Source of the DNA: Agelas oroides
Taxonomy: Eukaryota; Porifera; Demospongiae; Agelasida; Agelasidae
Assembly (NCBI GenBank): GCA_949130485.1
Contig: OX422199.1
Coordinates: 212,501-276,500 of the forward strand
Length of the DNA stretch: 64,000 nucleotides
Reading direction: 5' to 3'
Made by a program: the position numbers and the translations under genes. Shown here one piece after another: positions 26,129 through 38,167 of this stretch. Every line of letters begins with the position of its first letter. Position 1 is the stretch's first letter. The notes beneath the pieces were generated by a model. That model ran no database searches and was not told where the DNA came from. It saw only the letters and a program-made list of their open reading frames with translations.

Positions 26129-29100
26129 TTAGAATTTTAAGAGAGGTATAGTTTCCACTCTGGTGTCTACTTTACTACTGCATGACCTGTACTTCCAGGG
26201 AATCACTAGTTTTTTCACTGTTGTGTTGTGAGTGAGACAGTCAACCAGTTTCTGAGTGCCCTCCTCACCTATGGAATTGTCTTGCAAGTTCAGGTTTTTC
26301 AAAGGCTTGTTCTTGAGCAGCATTTCAGTAAATGCAGTAGCTCCTTTGACTCCAATTGGGTTTCCCCCCAGGTCTAACTCCTGCAGTGTATCATTTGTGC
26401 ACAGAGCACTCGCTAACTGACATGCTCCAACTGAGTCAATATTGCATTCTTCTAGGCCAAGGGAAACAAGGGTGTGGTTTGTCATTAGCGTTTCAGCAAA
26501 TGCAATACTACCTTTCACTCCAATTGGATCGCCTTTTAGGTAAAAGTTCTGCAGCGTATCATTTCTGCACAGAGCACTCACAAACTGATGTACTCCATCT
26601 GAGCCAACGTTGCAGTATCCTAGACCAAGGTTAACAAGGGTGTGGTTTGTTCTCAGCATTTCACCAAATGCAGTAGCTCCTTTGACTCCGAATGAGTTGT
26701 TCGCCAGGTCTAACTTCTGCAGTGTATCATTTGTGCACAGAGCACTCGCTAACTGACATGCTCCATCTGAGTCAATGTCACATTGTGCTAGGCTAAGGTC
26801 AACAAGGGTGTGGTTTGTTCTTAGCACTGAAGCCAGCGAGATGGTGTTCTGGAGAGAAAAGTGTGAGTGCCACATGTGCAACCACTCCAGTGTGGTGTTG
26901 TACTGGAATCCACTGATGATCAGGTCAATAGCTTTTGGAGGGAGGTCATTCCAACTAATGTTAAGCTTCTTGAGACTTGTGGATGATGACAGCAGTTTAC
27001 TCAGAGCTCCACAGTCCTCCACCCCAATTCCAGTCTTGCCCAACATCAGCGCCTCAAATGAGTTACAAGCTGTCAGTGATCTTATCAGTGTGACAGTTCC
27101 TCCCTGACCAATGTTGCGATTGTTGTGCAACCTCAGTGTATTTAGATGAGGCGTGTGTAAGATGAGATAGGCAAGGATTGCACAGGATTCTGAGTCTAAC
27201 TTATTGTTGTGTAGAATGAGCGTTTCCAATTTGTTTATCAATTGCTTTGGAAAATTCGCCAGATGTCTCACTCCTTCAGATGTGATACCACTCTCACCCA
27301 AGTATATCTCAGAGATTCCTCCTGTGCAGTGGGTTTCCTCCTCCACTGCACCTCGCACTAACATTTCCACTCCCTCATCTCCAATGTGGCACCTAATCTT
27401 CCAGGTACAGTTGCTGTGAGACATACAGTAGCCCAACACATAGCAGTCAAATGGAGCAACATTATTGTATACTTCAAAAATCTCAATGTCAGATGACCCT
27501 AGCCATTTAGCAATGACATCATTGTCCTGCGCTTCAAACAACCAGTGCAGAGTATCAAAGGTGATCTCACCTAATACACTAGATGAGTCAACACTATTAT
27601 CATCACATGCGACACTAGACTTTTCTACACACAATGTGTTCAGCACCTCATTCGGATACCCAGTGAACTTTTTTACTCCAGACAGAAACCGCAGCACCAT
27701 GTGAAAGTGGCGTTGTCGTTCGTATCGATTGTGTTTCTTGTATTCCATGAAATGCTCAATCTGTTCCTCCACTGGCTGCTGTGAGAGGTGAAATGCAGCC
27801 AGATACTCTTGCACAGTCAAGTGCAGGAAGTTGTAGGAAACTGCAGCCCCTTCACCTACATACAGCTCTGGAACACAATGCATCAGACCCAGTGTTTCAA
27901 AGTCCTCCGGAAGATCAGAGAAAATCACCTGCTGATCATGAAGGATTCCTTCGTATGCTATTCTGCCCAGTTTACACAGCTGTTGGTAGACATCTTGAGG
28001 CAGGTCACTGAAACTACGTACCCTCCACCTCTTCTTCTTGCCATGCACTGGGTGGTCTAACAGGTAGCGCAGAAGGAGATCACGAATTAGGGAGGAATAC
28101 AGTTCTGTCATGGTCTTGGGGACTAGGGTGTCATCTTTCCTGCTGTTTCGGTAGACTTCAACCACGATGGCGGAATTGAGAGGGATGTACATTAAACTAC
28201 CGATGTGGGGGTAGCATGAGATGTACTTCTTCAAGCCAGCCAGTAGTGAGGGGTCATTGGCTGTGGTGCTCTTTAAATAGGACTGAATGTTGTCTTTGGT
28301 GAATCCCAGGATCTCAATATGCTGGGATATGTGATCCTTACATTCCCTGCGGAGGAACTCACTTGCCCAGGGGCGGCTGGTGACGAGGACTGTGGCCTCT
28401 GGTAGCTCCCTCCCTGTGATGACATCCAGGAGAACAGAATCCTCCGCGCGTAATTCCTCTGGGAGCTCATCATATCCCTCAAACAGAAGGAGCACTCCTT
28501 TACCTCCTGTTTTTTGGATCTCCTCAACTGCTGCTTGCTGGATCTGGTGGTCATGATATCGAAAGAGGTCAGATATGTTTTTTGCAGCTCGCACGTTTTT
28601 GTCTCGGAGCCTCAAGAGAACAACCAGCTGGTACTGCTGGAGTAACTTTCCCTTCCCCCACTTGTGGCAGAGTTTCCAGGCAAAGATGGATTTTCCTATG
28701 CCTGGTGCACCCTCCACAAGAATGCATTTTGGCTCTGACCCATCTGGCAGCTGGGCAATTTGACCAATGTCTGTGGCTCGTTTTGACTTCTTGATGTCAT
28801 CAATGTTCCCATGGATTGTGGCTCTTGTAAACTGATCTGCCTCTGGTTTTGTGATATCTTCCTTTTCAATGAGGGCAAGGTTGATGTATTTCTTACATTT
28901 CACTTGTGGCCATCTATAAATTGGTACTTTCTTGCTTGTGTAGACAGACTTGAGGTAGGAGGCGTACTGCAGCATTGGTGTTACGTCTAGTTTAGGTCGT
29001 TTAGCTGGTGGAGATGATGGCCCAGGCTGGTGTGGTGGGCATGGCTGTTCAGATGTCAGTATACTACCTGCATGAAGGTGTAAGCAATAGCTGCTAATTA

Positions 29101-30642
29101 AGCACTAAACAATCTTCCAATGAGGAAAGGGAGGAGAGGGAGAGGAGAGGAGAGACGAGGGAGAAGGGAGGAGGAAGGGGGAACGGAGGGGACATTCTAC
29201 AGATTGTACTCAGAGCAATACAATAGCATTCCTAGGCTACCTGTGTACTACTTTTAGTAACATGGCATGGTTGGTGTGCAAACAAGTCCCTTGTTTGCTG
29301 AGTTACAGCATACATCAGGCTCTGCACCAGTGCAACTGATGAGCTACAATCTAGTCTTTTGAGCTAGACTAATTTCTCTCGCTCCCAGTAAGTTGGGCCC
29401 CACGCCCAAATTACTGGGAGCAAGAGAAATCGGTCTAGACTAGCCATATTCTGATTGTGGCATGTTGTGTAGGCAGATCAAACTATCGCTATTCCTTACA
29501 TCAGGGCACTGTACTGTCGTTAGTACCTACAAGTCACTTGGTGAGATGGGTATGTGCAAGAGTTCATAACAGTTATGAACTCTTGGTATGTGTTGTCAGT
29601 ACTTAGCTGGCTAAATCAAAATTTTGTGCCTAGCCCGTGTGCACCTCCCAGCGAGAAATTATCTGGTGAGCAAAGTTGAATAAATTTCTTGGACCTGTTC
29701 CCATGAAGTGGTAAGGACCAATGAGATTGTGAGATTTTTAATTATTATGTAGTACTTCCTTAATTACAACAGTAAAATGTTGTATACTCGGGTATCTGTA
29801 CCTTTTTTGAGCGGGTTTGGTGCAAAATGTTTTGAATGTTGCTAGGTTACACACTCACAAGAGCATGCACTAGTCACTAGACCGTTTTTCCTCACGAGAG
29901 GTGGGGTCTGAGGACGAGACTACTATACATCAAGGCTGGCTATTCCAGTAAATACCCATTGAGAAGCGATAATTACTTCTGGAGGGGTATTTCTGGATAT
30001 ATAAGCATTAATTACTCTCCTTGGGGTATGATTGAGGGGCTGTAATTGTGTCCGGAGGAGTATTCGTTGGTAACAATGGGAGTGTACCCATATTATCTGG
30101 AATAGCCCAATCAAGATTCTTGATCCCAGTTACGACTCACAAGTGTGCTTGTAGGTGACTACTTGTGGGAACAAGGCTACGTCTGTATTCAGAGGTCATG
30201 AGCAGCCTTGTACTACAAGTGAGGACAGTCCTGAAGGAGTGTTACGATCACGTGTTGTTTACAAATTTAACTTACATGATATTCAAGATTCTTACTCCTC
30301 CAAAATTATGAGCTTTCCCACTGACTTACGGTACGTTTCCTTCACCCTCTCGCAAAGGTCACTCATCGTGGGTCGCTTAGCGAGAACGTACAGAAATACG
30401 TTAAACATTCCTGGGTCCACCGCAATCCGTGAATCCACAGCTGCCAGCAGGTCTGACGTCCTCTTGCCTCTCTCGTGCATCGTGTTGTTAGCAGCATCGC
30501 GTACTGCTGAAGGGATGATATTTTCAGCATACAGCTCCCACGCCAGGACCTCGGGGTCCTGTATGGCCGTGAGCAGATCCGCAGAGTGCTTACGGAATGC
30601 CTCGTAGGCAGGATCGAAGTTCTCTCTGTCACTGGTAGCCAT
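26129..30642 (-). CDS. NLR1: CARD-NACHT-LRR innate immune receptor, two exons, intact
   Basis: NOD-like receptors are cytosolic ATPases that oligomerise after ligand sensing by LRRs. Exon 1 (30642-30330) encodes a CARD-like helical domain (FRKHSADLLTAIQDPEVLAW ... VLAKRPTMSDLCERVKETY). After a GTAAGT donor, exon 2 (29067-26129) continues in matching phase with a Pro-rich linker (PSSPPAKRPK) and all other domains; total about 1083 aa. From the Met at 28975: YASYLKSVYTSKK; KKYINLALIEKEDI; Walker A GAPGIGKS (89-96); Walker B LLLFEGYDE; sensor TSRPWA; winged-helix end NFLHLTVQEYLAAFHL; then ribonuclease-inhibitor-type LRRs to the C-terminus. Three successive 56-aa LRR pairs are near-identical (from TNHTLVDLSL on). 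CARD assignment rests on helix pattern and sponge NLR precedent; a Death-fold relative is the alternative. Confidence 0.88.
29364..29439. mobile_element. MITE-like hairpin in NLR1 intron
   Basis: TAGACTAATTTCTCTCGCTC / GAGCAAGAGAAATCGGTCTA with CCCAGTAA/TTACTGGG inside. Palindromic and non-coding. Confidence 0.7.
29936..30107. mobile_element. ~172-bp inverted-repeat element in NLR1 intron
   Basis: Ends GGCTATTCCAGTAAATACCC and GGGTGTA-like/TATCTGGAATAGCCC are inverted, with internal copies of GGAGGGGTATT/GGAGGAGTATT. It belongs to a family different from the GTCTCG elements. Confidence 0.6.
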
Positions 30643-30799
30643 GATTGAGTTGAGAATTAGGTGGGAGGGTACGGTATCATTGCGTAATCAGCAATACCAC
30701 GGCGCCGCACTCGCATCAGCCCCACCCCATTTCTGATCTGCGTGTGTTGGTGGAGAGTTTTCTTCACGGGACACATGTGCAGTATAGGCTTGTCCCTCA

Positions 30800-31575
30800 T
30801 GTCAAAATGGTTTGACAGGCACAAGTCCCACCCTCAGCTACAATATGTTCATTTGAGACCAATCTGTGATCTAGCTGTATCCTGGTGAACTGAAAGATAC
30901 CTTACACAAAAAATATCATACATGACCTATGTTTTAACATGTCAGTCTGAATGGTGCGCAAGTAGCTCTATACAGCAAAGGTGGGTGTGAGCCTGGAAAC
31001 GAGGCAGCTCACATGGTAGCCTCAGATTCAATTTCTTGTTATTGTGATGATGACACCCACCACACCTCCTCCCCTCCCACCTGACACACACGCACAGGTC
31101 CTCACAAAGGCAGTGTATGGGATGTTGCCACACAACAACCTCCGCAAGAAGAGAATGATCGAGACGACTCCACCTCTACCCAGATGAGGTGAGCCCGTCT
31201 AGGACCTCCTCTGTCATATTATACCCTACTATACTCTGCCTTGGCCTTGTTCCCAGCCTCTCACAAGCCCAACTTTCATTGCTTGCAGTGAAGGTTGGGC
31301 TTGTGTATTCTATACTGTAGCACTGGGGGCAGGAGAGGCTGGGAACGACGCTAACTCTGCCATAGTTCTGCTATATTTTACAATACTCTGTCATGGCTGG
31401 TATGAAGGCAGACTGTTCATTCAGTGCCCTCTCTCTCTCCCACTAGAAACATCCCTACACTGCTAACATCTTCAAGAAGTTAGATGGACCATGTCAGATA
31501 TACAAGAAACTAGAGGACTATACTGAGGAGGAGGTAGCCAGGTTTCCTGAGATTGTGAAAGTGCCTCATTTATAG
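30800..31575 (+). pseudogene. MRPL13 3'-fragment, copy 2
   Basis: Matches MRPL13 from intron 3 to the stop. The exon 4 equivalent (about 30,880) is decayed. The exon 5 equivalent (31098-31188) is nearly identical but has a 4-bp insertion in GAGAATGATCGAGACG, which shifts the frame to TGA at the exon end. The exon 6 equivalent (31447-31575) still encodes KHPYTANIFKKLDGPCQIYK to a TAG. The intron 5 MITE is conserved (31,242-31,353). There is no 5' half, so no full-length protein is possible; it is a passenger of the NLR duplication. Confidence 0.88.
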
Positions 31576-32111
31576 TTCACGCTTCATCTTTACTGAACAG
31601 ACTTGTTCTGAATATCCACGATTGCCACAGTCTGCAAAACTTATTTCATATGATCCACACTATTTTATTCTATGTGGTGTTCTTAAATTTTGATGGTCAC
31701 TATTTTACCTAAGTCTCGTGGTAAACCATGAGACTTAGGTAAATAACAATTATTATGTAGTGATGGTAAGTACTGCTGTTTGCGTTGACCTTGCAAAAAA
31801 GTAAACCAAAGAGCTGTGCACATGAATATAATTATGTGATGAACTTCTTTTACAGGCTGAACAGGCAAATTCATGTGCACAGCTTTTTGGTTCACATTAT
31901 GCAAACAGAAATAAGATGGAAATTACCATACACATACATTCTGGAATGTTAATCAACTGCATGCTATTTATAAACTCATGTGTCACTGTATTTCTAGGTC
32001 AAAGTGTATTAATGTGACCTGACTCACATTTACTGGAGCATAGTTAATAATGATGTCATAAAAACTACGGAAATTTTACCGTAACTGGAATGTCAATCAA
32101 CTGCTCATTAC
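31576..32111. other. Spacer between MRPL13 copy 2 and NLR2, with two hairpins
   Basis: A 43-bp hairpin at 31,702-31,744 (TTACCTAAGTCTCGTGG / CCATGAGACTTAGGTAA) and a ~96-bp one at 31,801-31,896 (AACCAAAGAGCTGTGCAC / GTGCACAGCTTTTTGGTT). No gene. Confidence 0.55.
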
Positions 32112-35100
32112 TCAGTAGAAAAACACTCTACTGCTGTCTACTTCACTACTGGCAACAGACGACTTGTACTTTTTAGGGAGATGCAGTTTTTCCACTGTTG
32201 TGTTGTGTATGAGAGAGTCAATCAGTTTCTGAGTGCCCTCCTCACCTATGGGATCGTCCTGTAAGTACAGTTTTTTCAATGACTTGTTCTCGAGTAGCAT
32301 TTCAGCAAATGCAGTAGCTCCTTTGACTTGCATTGGGTTTCCCTCCAGATACAACACCTGCAGTGTATTATTTGTACACAGAACACTTGCTAACTGACAT
32401 GCTCCATCTGAGTCAATGTTGCATTGTCGTATGTCAAGGTAAACAAGGGTATGGTTTGTCCTCAGCACTGAAGCCAGTGAAATTGTGTTCTGGAGAGAAA
32501 AGTGCGAGAGATTCATGTTCAGCCACGTGAGTGTGGTGTTATGATGGAGTCCACTGATGATCAGTTCAACAGCTTCTGAAAGGAGGTAATTTTCACTGAT
32601 GTCAAGCTTCTTGAGACTTGTGGATGATGACAGCAGTTCACTCAGAGCTTGGCAGTCCTCCACACCAATTCCAGTGTCGCTCAAGTGAAGCTCCAGTGAG
32701 TTATGAGCTGTCAGTGAAGTAATCAATTGAACAGTCCCTCCCTGACCAATGTTAGGATTGCCAGTCAAATGGAGTGTCTTCAGGTGAGGCACATGTGGGA
32801 TGAGATGGGCAAGGGCTGCACAGGATCCAGAGTCTAACTCATTGTAACGTAGAGTGAGTGTTTCTAATTTGTTGATCATTTGCTTTGGAAACTTCAACAG
32901 ATGTTTCACTCCTTCAGATGTGATATCATTCATGCTCAAATGTATCTCAGAGATCCCACCCATGCAGTTGGTTTTCTCCTCTGCTGCACCTTGCACTAAC
33001 ATTTCCTCTCCCTCATCTCCAATGTTGCAGAAGAAAAGGTTAATCTTCCAGGTACAGTTGCTGTGAGACACACAGTAGCCCAACACAAAGCAGTCAAAAG
33101 GAGTCACTTCACTACAATGTTCATGGAACTGAATGTCAGATGACCCTAGAAATTCAGCAATGACATCATTGTCTTGTGCTTCAAACAACCAGTGTAGAGT
33201 ATCAAAGGTGATCTCACGTATGACACGAGCTCGGTCATCTATAGACTTCTCTACATTCAGTATTTCATTCAGATGCTCACTTAATCCACACAGAAACCGC
33301 AGCACCATATGAAAGTGTTGTTGTTGTTGTTGTTGTTGTTTGTATTCCCTGAAATGCTCAATCTGTTCCTCCACTGGCTGCTGTGAGAGGTGAAATGCAG
33401 CTAGATACTCTTGCACAGTCAAGTGCAGGAAGTTGTAGGAAACTGCAGCCCCTTCATCTACATACAGCTCTGTGGCACACTGCATCAGACCCAGGGTTTC
33501 AGAGTTATCCCGACTCAGACTCATGGTTTCAAAGTCCTTTGGATGGAAAATTACCTGCTGATCATTACGGATTCCTTCATATGCTAATTTTCCCAGTTTA
33601 CGCAGCTGTTGGTAGACTTCTGGAGGCAGGTCATTGAAACTTTGTAAGCTCCAATCCCTCTTCTTGCCATGCACAGGGTGGTCAAACAGGTGGCGCAAAA
33701 GCAGACTGCGAATTAGGGAAGAATACAGTTCCGTCATGGTCTTGGGGACTAGGGTGTCATCTTTCCTGCTGTTTCGGTAGACTTCAACCACAATGGCAGA
33801 ATTGAGAGGGATGTACATCATGCTATTGATATGGGGGTAACATGAGATGTACTTCTTCAAGTCAGCTAGCAGTGAGGGGTCATCAGGTATGGTGCTCTCT
33901 AAATAGGACTGAATGTTGTCTTTGGTAAATCCTAGGATCTCGATGTGTTGGGATATGTTTTCCTTATATTCCATGCGGAGGAACTCACTTCCCCATGGTC
34001 GGCTGGTGATAAGGACTGTGGCTTCTGGTAGCTTCTCTTCAGTGATGACATCCAAGAAAACAGAACTCTTTGTGCGCAATTCTTCTGAAAGCTCATCATA
34101 TCCCTCAAACAGAAGGAGAACCCCTTTTCCCCCTGTTTCTTGGATCTCTTCAACTGCTGCTTGCTGGATGTGACCTCGGTGGAATCGGAAGAGGTCAGAG
34201 ATGTTCTTTGCAGCTTGCACCTTCTTGTCTCGGAGTCTAAGGAGGACAACCAGCTGGTACTGCTGAAGCAACTTTCCCTTCCCCCACTTGCGGCATAGTT
34301 TCCAGGCAAGTGTAGATTTTCCCACGCCTGGTGCACCCTCCATGAGGATGCATTTTGGTTGCGACCCATCTGGCAGCTGGGCGATTTGGCCAATTTTTGT
34401 GGCTCGCTTTGACTTCTTGATGTCATCAATGTTTCCATGAAATGTGGCTCTTGTAAACTGATCTGCCTCTGGTTTTGTGATGTCTTCCTTTTCAATGAGG
34501 GCAAGGTTGATGTATTTCTTGGATGTCACACGTGGCCATTTGTCATAAATTGGTAGCTTCTCTCATGTGTAGACAGACTTGAGGTAGGAGGCGTACTGCT
34601 GCATTGGTGTTTCATCTGTTTTAGGTCGTTTAGTTGGAGGGGGAGATGATGGCCCAGGCTGGTGTGGTGGGTGTTGTGGGTGTGGCTGCTTAAATGTCAG
34701 TATACTACCTGCATGAAGGTGTAAGCAATAGCTGCTAATTAAGTATCTTGTTCCAAGATCAGATTACAGGCTCACAATTGTTTAAATTTTGTGTAGATCA
34801 ATTCACAAGTTAGTGGTGTCAGACCAGTGAGGGGAGAGAGGAGGGATGAGGGAGAAGGGAGGGGGAGGGGAAGGGGGAGAGGAGGAGAAAGGGGAGGAGA
34901 AAGGGGAGGGGTAGGGGACATTTTAAACAATGTAACCACTCAGAGCTAAAGAATAGTGAGTCCAAATGCAAAATTGTGTAGCAGTCGCAACCACAGTCGA
35001 AATTTTGATCACTAGCCTCACAACACACATCAAATTGAAGCACTTTGGTTCCTCTTTCCAGTTCTGCTGGTAAGAACGTCCATTTCAACAAATTCTTGCC

Positions 35101-36663
35101 TGTATTTTTATGTTTAGCGCTTTGGAAAGCCATATTTTGAGGTAAAGTATTTTCGATAGACACACCAAATTTAGGTGTACAGGAAGTAGAAGTAAAGGTA
35201 CTAAAATAATTAAGTGGAGATAATTAGTTACAACAAAATTAATAATTTGTATCATCGACTCAATGTCCAAGTCTCTTACACTGGAGTTACTGGAGTTACT
35301 GATGTGCAGCTGGGGCCCCCCTTTCAGCGATCACTTTACGCTCTGTCAGCACGTGTCAAACACTGTCAATGCCAGTGTAAAAGGTGCTGAAGCATCAATG
35401 CATCATGGAAGGGGCTGAGAAGGACGTCTGATTTACATACAGGCGGCATTTTGCTTGTGGCATGACTACTTATAGGGTGTCGGTTTTGAAGAGCCGCATG
35501 ATAATCGTAAGGACGAGAAGCTGCGAAAACGAACAAAGGTTTTCCTAGCTGTTGTTTGTATTCAGTTATGACATGCATTGCAAATTTCATTGTGTTCTTG
35601 TAATTCTATTTTCATTTACACTTTTGTATTTCTACACTCATACCTACCTTACCATGTGCAGTAATAGCCCGTCCACCATGCATGCATGATAGCGGTTTAA
35701 TTAACATCAAGTACCTAACTGCGGCGCCTACTTTGCCCATCTTAGACTACCAGTAGTATACTTAGCTAGCTAGGTGCTTAGTTATCGACATCGTGTGAAC
35801 AAAAATGGAATACAGATATTAGTAGGTCCACTCGATCCTCGGTCTCTTCGCCTCTACACCTCGATCCTCGGTGACTCAGCCTCTATGGTAAGGGCCCCCA
35901 TTGCATGGAGTTTAATCTAGTAGCAGCCTATCTCACCAGTAGTATGTAGGCAGTTTGATATCAGAGGGGGGCCCCATTCTCATGAAGGGGGCCCCATCTT
36001 ACCGGTAGGATGGGGCTGGGGGGGGGCGATTAAGGGGGGGCCCCATTTTACCGTGACACCTGGGTTTTTTTTTTTTTTTGAAAATTGAGTAAAAATACAC
36101 GCAATCCAGTACTCACTAGCCTCGTTCTCAGGCCTTCGCGCGTTCGTCGCTGAACGCGACGAACGCGCGATGGCCAGGAAACGAGGCTAAGTACTCACCA
36201 CGTGGCAAGGATGGAGGATGGCGAGCAGTTTTGTGTGGCTGAGCGGTATCTAATTAAATTCATGAGAAGTTTGGTCATTTATTTTTTTGCCTGCCTACCG
36301 GATCATGTTTCTGACCTAAGAAACATAAAATCAATTTGGTATGGCCTTACCGTACGTTTCCTTCATTCTCCCGCAGAGGTCACTCATCGACGGTCGCTTG
36401 GCGAGCACGGACAGAAACACGTCGAACACTTTCGGGTCCACTGCAATCTGTGACCCCACAGCCATCAGAAGTTTCGAGGTCCTCTCGCCTCTCTCGTGCG
36501 TCATGTTATTGGCGAACTCAACCACGGCAGAAGTGACAACACTTTCGGAAAACAGCTCCCACGCCAGGACCTCGGGGTCCTGTATGGCCGCTAGCAGATC
36601 TGCAGAGTGCTTACGGAACGTCTCGTAGGCAGAATTGAAGTTCTCTCTGTCACTAGTAGCCAT
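32112..36663 (-). pseudogene. NLR2: CARD-NACHT-LRR gene with one in-frame stop
   Basis: Same architecture as NLR1: CARD exon 36663-36351 (313 nt, the same length as in NLR1) with donor GTAAGG, and exon 2 from 34708 with the same phase, Pro-rich linker (PSSPPPTKRPK) and YASYLKSVYT. The next codon is TGA (34565-34563) where NLR4 has CGA, a one-base difference. Downstream the frame is open for about 800 codons with Walker A GAPGVGKS, LLLFEGYDE, TSRPWG, FLHLTVQEYLAAFHL and fewer LRRs than NLR1. A Gln run (QQQQQQQQ) lies after the winged helix. As written the product stops before NACHT; read-through, re-initiation or a sequencing/allelic difference could rescue it, so it is either a very young pseudogene or a polymorphic null allele. 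The intron holds GA-rich tracts and one MITE. Confidence 0.82.
36117..36189. mobile_element. 73-bp MITE-like hairpin in NLR2 intron
   Basis: TAGCCTCGTTCTCAGGCC / GGCCAGGAAACGAGGCTA with a perfect inner palindrome CGCGCGTTCGTCG / CGACGAACGCGCG. Confidence 0.8.
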
Positions 36664-36804
36664 GGTTGAGTTGAGAATAGGTGGGAGGGGCTAGGTATCA
36701 CATCATAGATAATACCACGGAACCGCACGCGCGCGTATCAGCCCCACCCCATTTCTGATCTGCATGTTGGTGGAAGAAAGACGAGTTCTCTCACAGGACA
36801 CCGA

Positions 36805-37440
36805 GAACATATGACAGGCACAAGTACACCCTTATCTACAAATTATGTTCATTTGAGATCAATCTCTGATCCCGGGTTTTCTGATGGACTAAAGTTTACT
36901 GGCAAAAGACGTGCACAAGAAAGCCTAAGGAAAGGAACAAGGCAACAAGCATGGCTACTACTTCAGTGTCTGCTAAAAGCAAGCACATAGTCTTCTGATA
37001 CCAACCTAATAATTTAGGCTAAGCATGCATGTGCCCTCTGGCTAGCATGCAAGTGGGTCAAATACCTTTAGTCTGGTCTTTCTTGTGCAAGTCTTTTGCC
37101 AGTAAACTTTAGTCCACCAGAAAACCTCTTTTGCCAACTTTCATTGCTTGCAGTGAAGGCTGGGGTTGTGTTTTACACTGCAGCACTGGGGGCAGGAGAG
37201 GATGAGAACGAGGCTAACTCTGCCATGGCTCTGTCATACTCTGCTACACTCTATACTCTGTCATTGCTGATAGGAAGGTAGACTGTTCATTCTGTATCCT
37301 ATTCTCTCTCTCTCCCACTAGAAACATCCCTACTCCGCTAACATCTTCATGAAGTTGGAGGGTCCGTGTCAGAAAGCGGGGACTATATAGAGAAGGAGGT
37401 AGCCAGATTTCCTGAGATTGTGAAAGTGCCTCATTTATAG
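36805..37440 (+). pseudogene. MRPL13 3'-fragment, copy 3, rearranged
   Basis: The left part (36,810-36,930) is a decayed exon 4 with its upstream intron. A second, inverted copy of exon 4 plus intron 4 sequence lies at about 36,990-37,128 (TTTAGTCTGGTCTTTCTTG is the reverse complement of the MRPL13 exon end). Exon 5 is absent. Exon 6 (37322-37440) is present but has an internal deletion after GGTCCGTGTCAGA and an in-frame stop. It is the most degraded of the three copies. Confidence 0.83.
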
Positions 37441-38167
37441 TTCACACTTCATCTGAAGCTATACTGGAATATTGTATCATCAACCGTGCTTCACCAGATA
37501 TCCACAATTGATCACCACATAACTAATCCACACAATTCATGTAGCTAATTCACATGCACCTTTTCATTCTACATGGTGTGCTAAAATTTGATGGTCACTC
37601 TTGACATATCAGGGCTAGTTGGTTGTGAAGTAAAGTGTTGTTGTTATTGGTGAGGGGTGTATTGTGTTGTCTAGAAATTCATGGGGTCAAAAGATTGACT
37701 TCCTGATATATTGAGTCACGTATGACAATATTGAAAAGTCAAAGGTATCAAATATGCCAGAAATCCCCCAAAATGGAGTGCTATAGTACAATGAGAGAAA
37801 TTGTAGCAGAATCTGAAACATTAACTTGAACAATACCGTTAATTGATTTTGATGTGATAATTATAGAAGGAAGGATACAAAATTATTATACGAAAGCGGA
37901 GGAGCCTACATGAGAGCATATGATCTATACACTATATGAAAAGTATAGCTGGCTCCCATACCAAGTACAACCCTTGCCTCCCCTGACATGCACAATGCAT
38001 GCACATCAGTTTGACTTGACTGTATATATATACTCACTAGCTGTGGTATTTGTAAATGTTGACAAGTTTATGACTCACCTATAGATATATATACTAAATG
38101 TGATGATGTCATAAAAATTACCACACAATAACAAGGTAACTGGAATGTCAGTAAACTGCTGTACTAC
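37441..38167. other. Spacer between MRPL13 copy 3 and NLR3
   Basis: AT-rich sequence with short TATATA runs (38,020-38,100). I see no gene or clear repeat. Confidence 0.5.
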
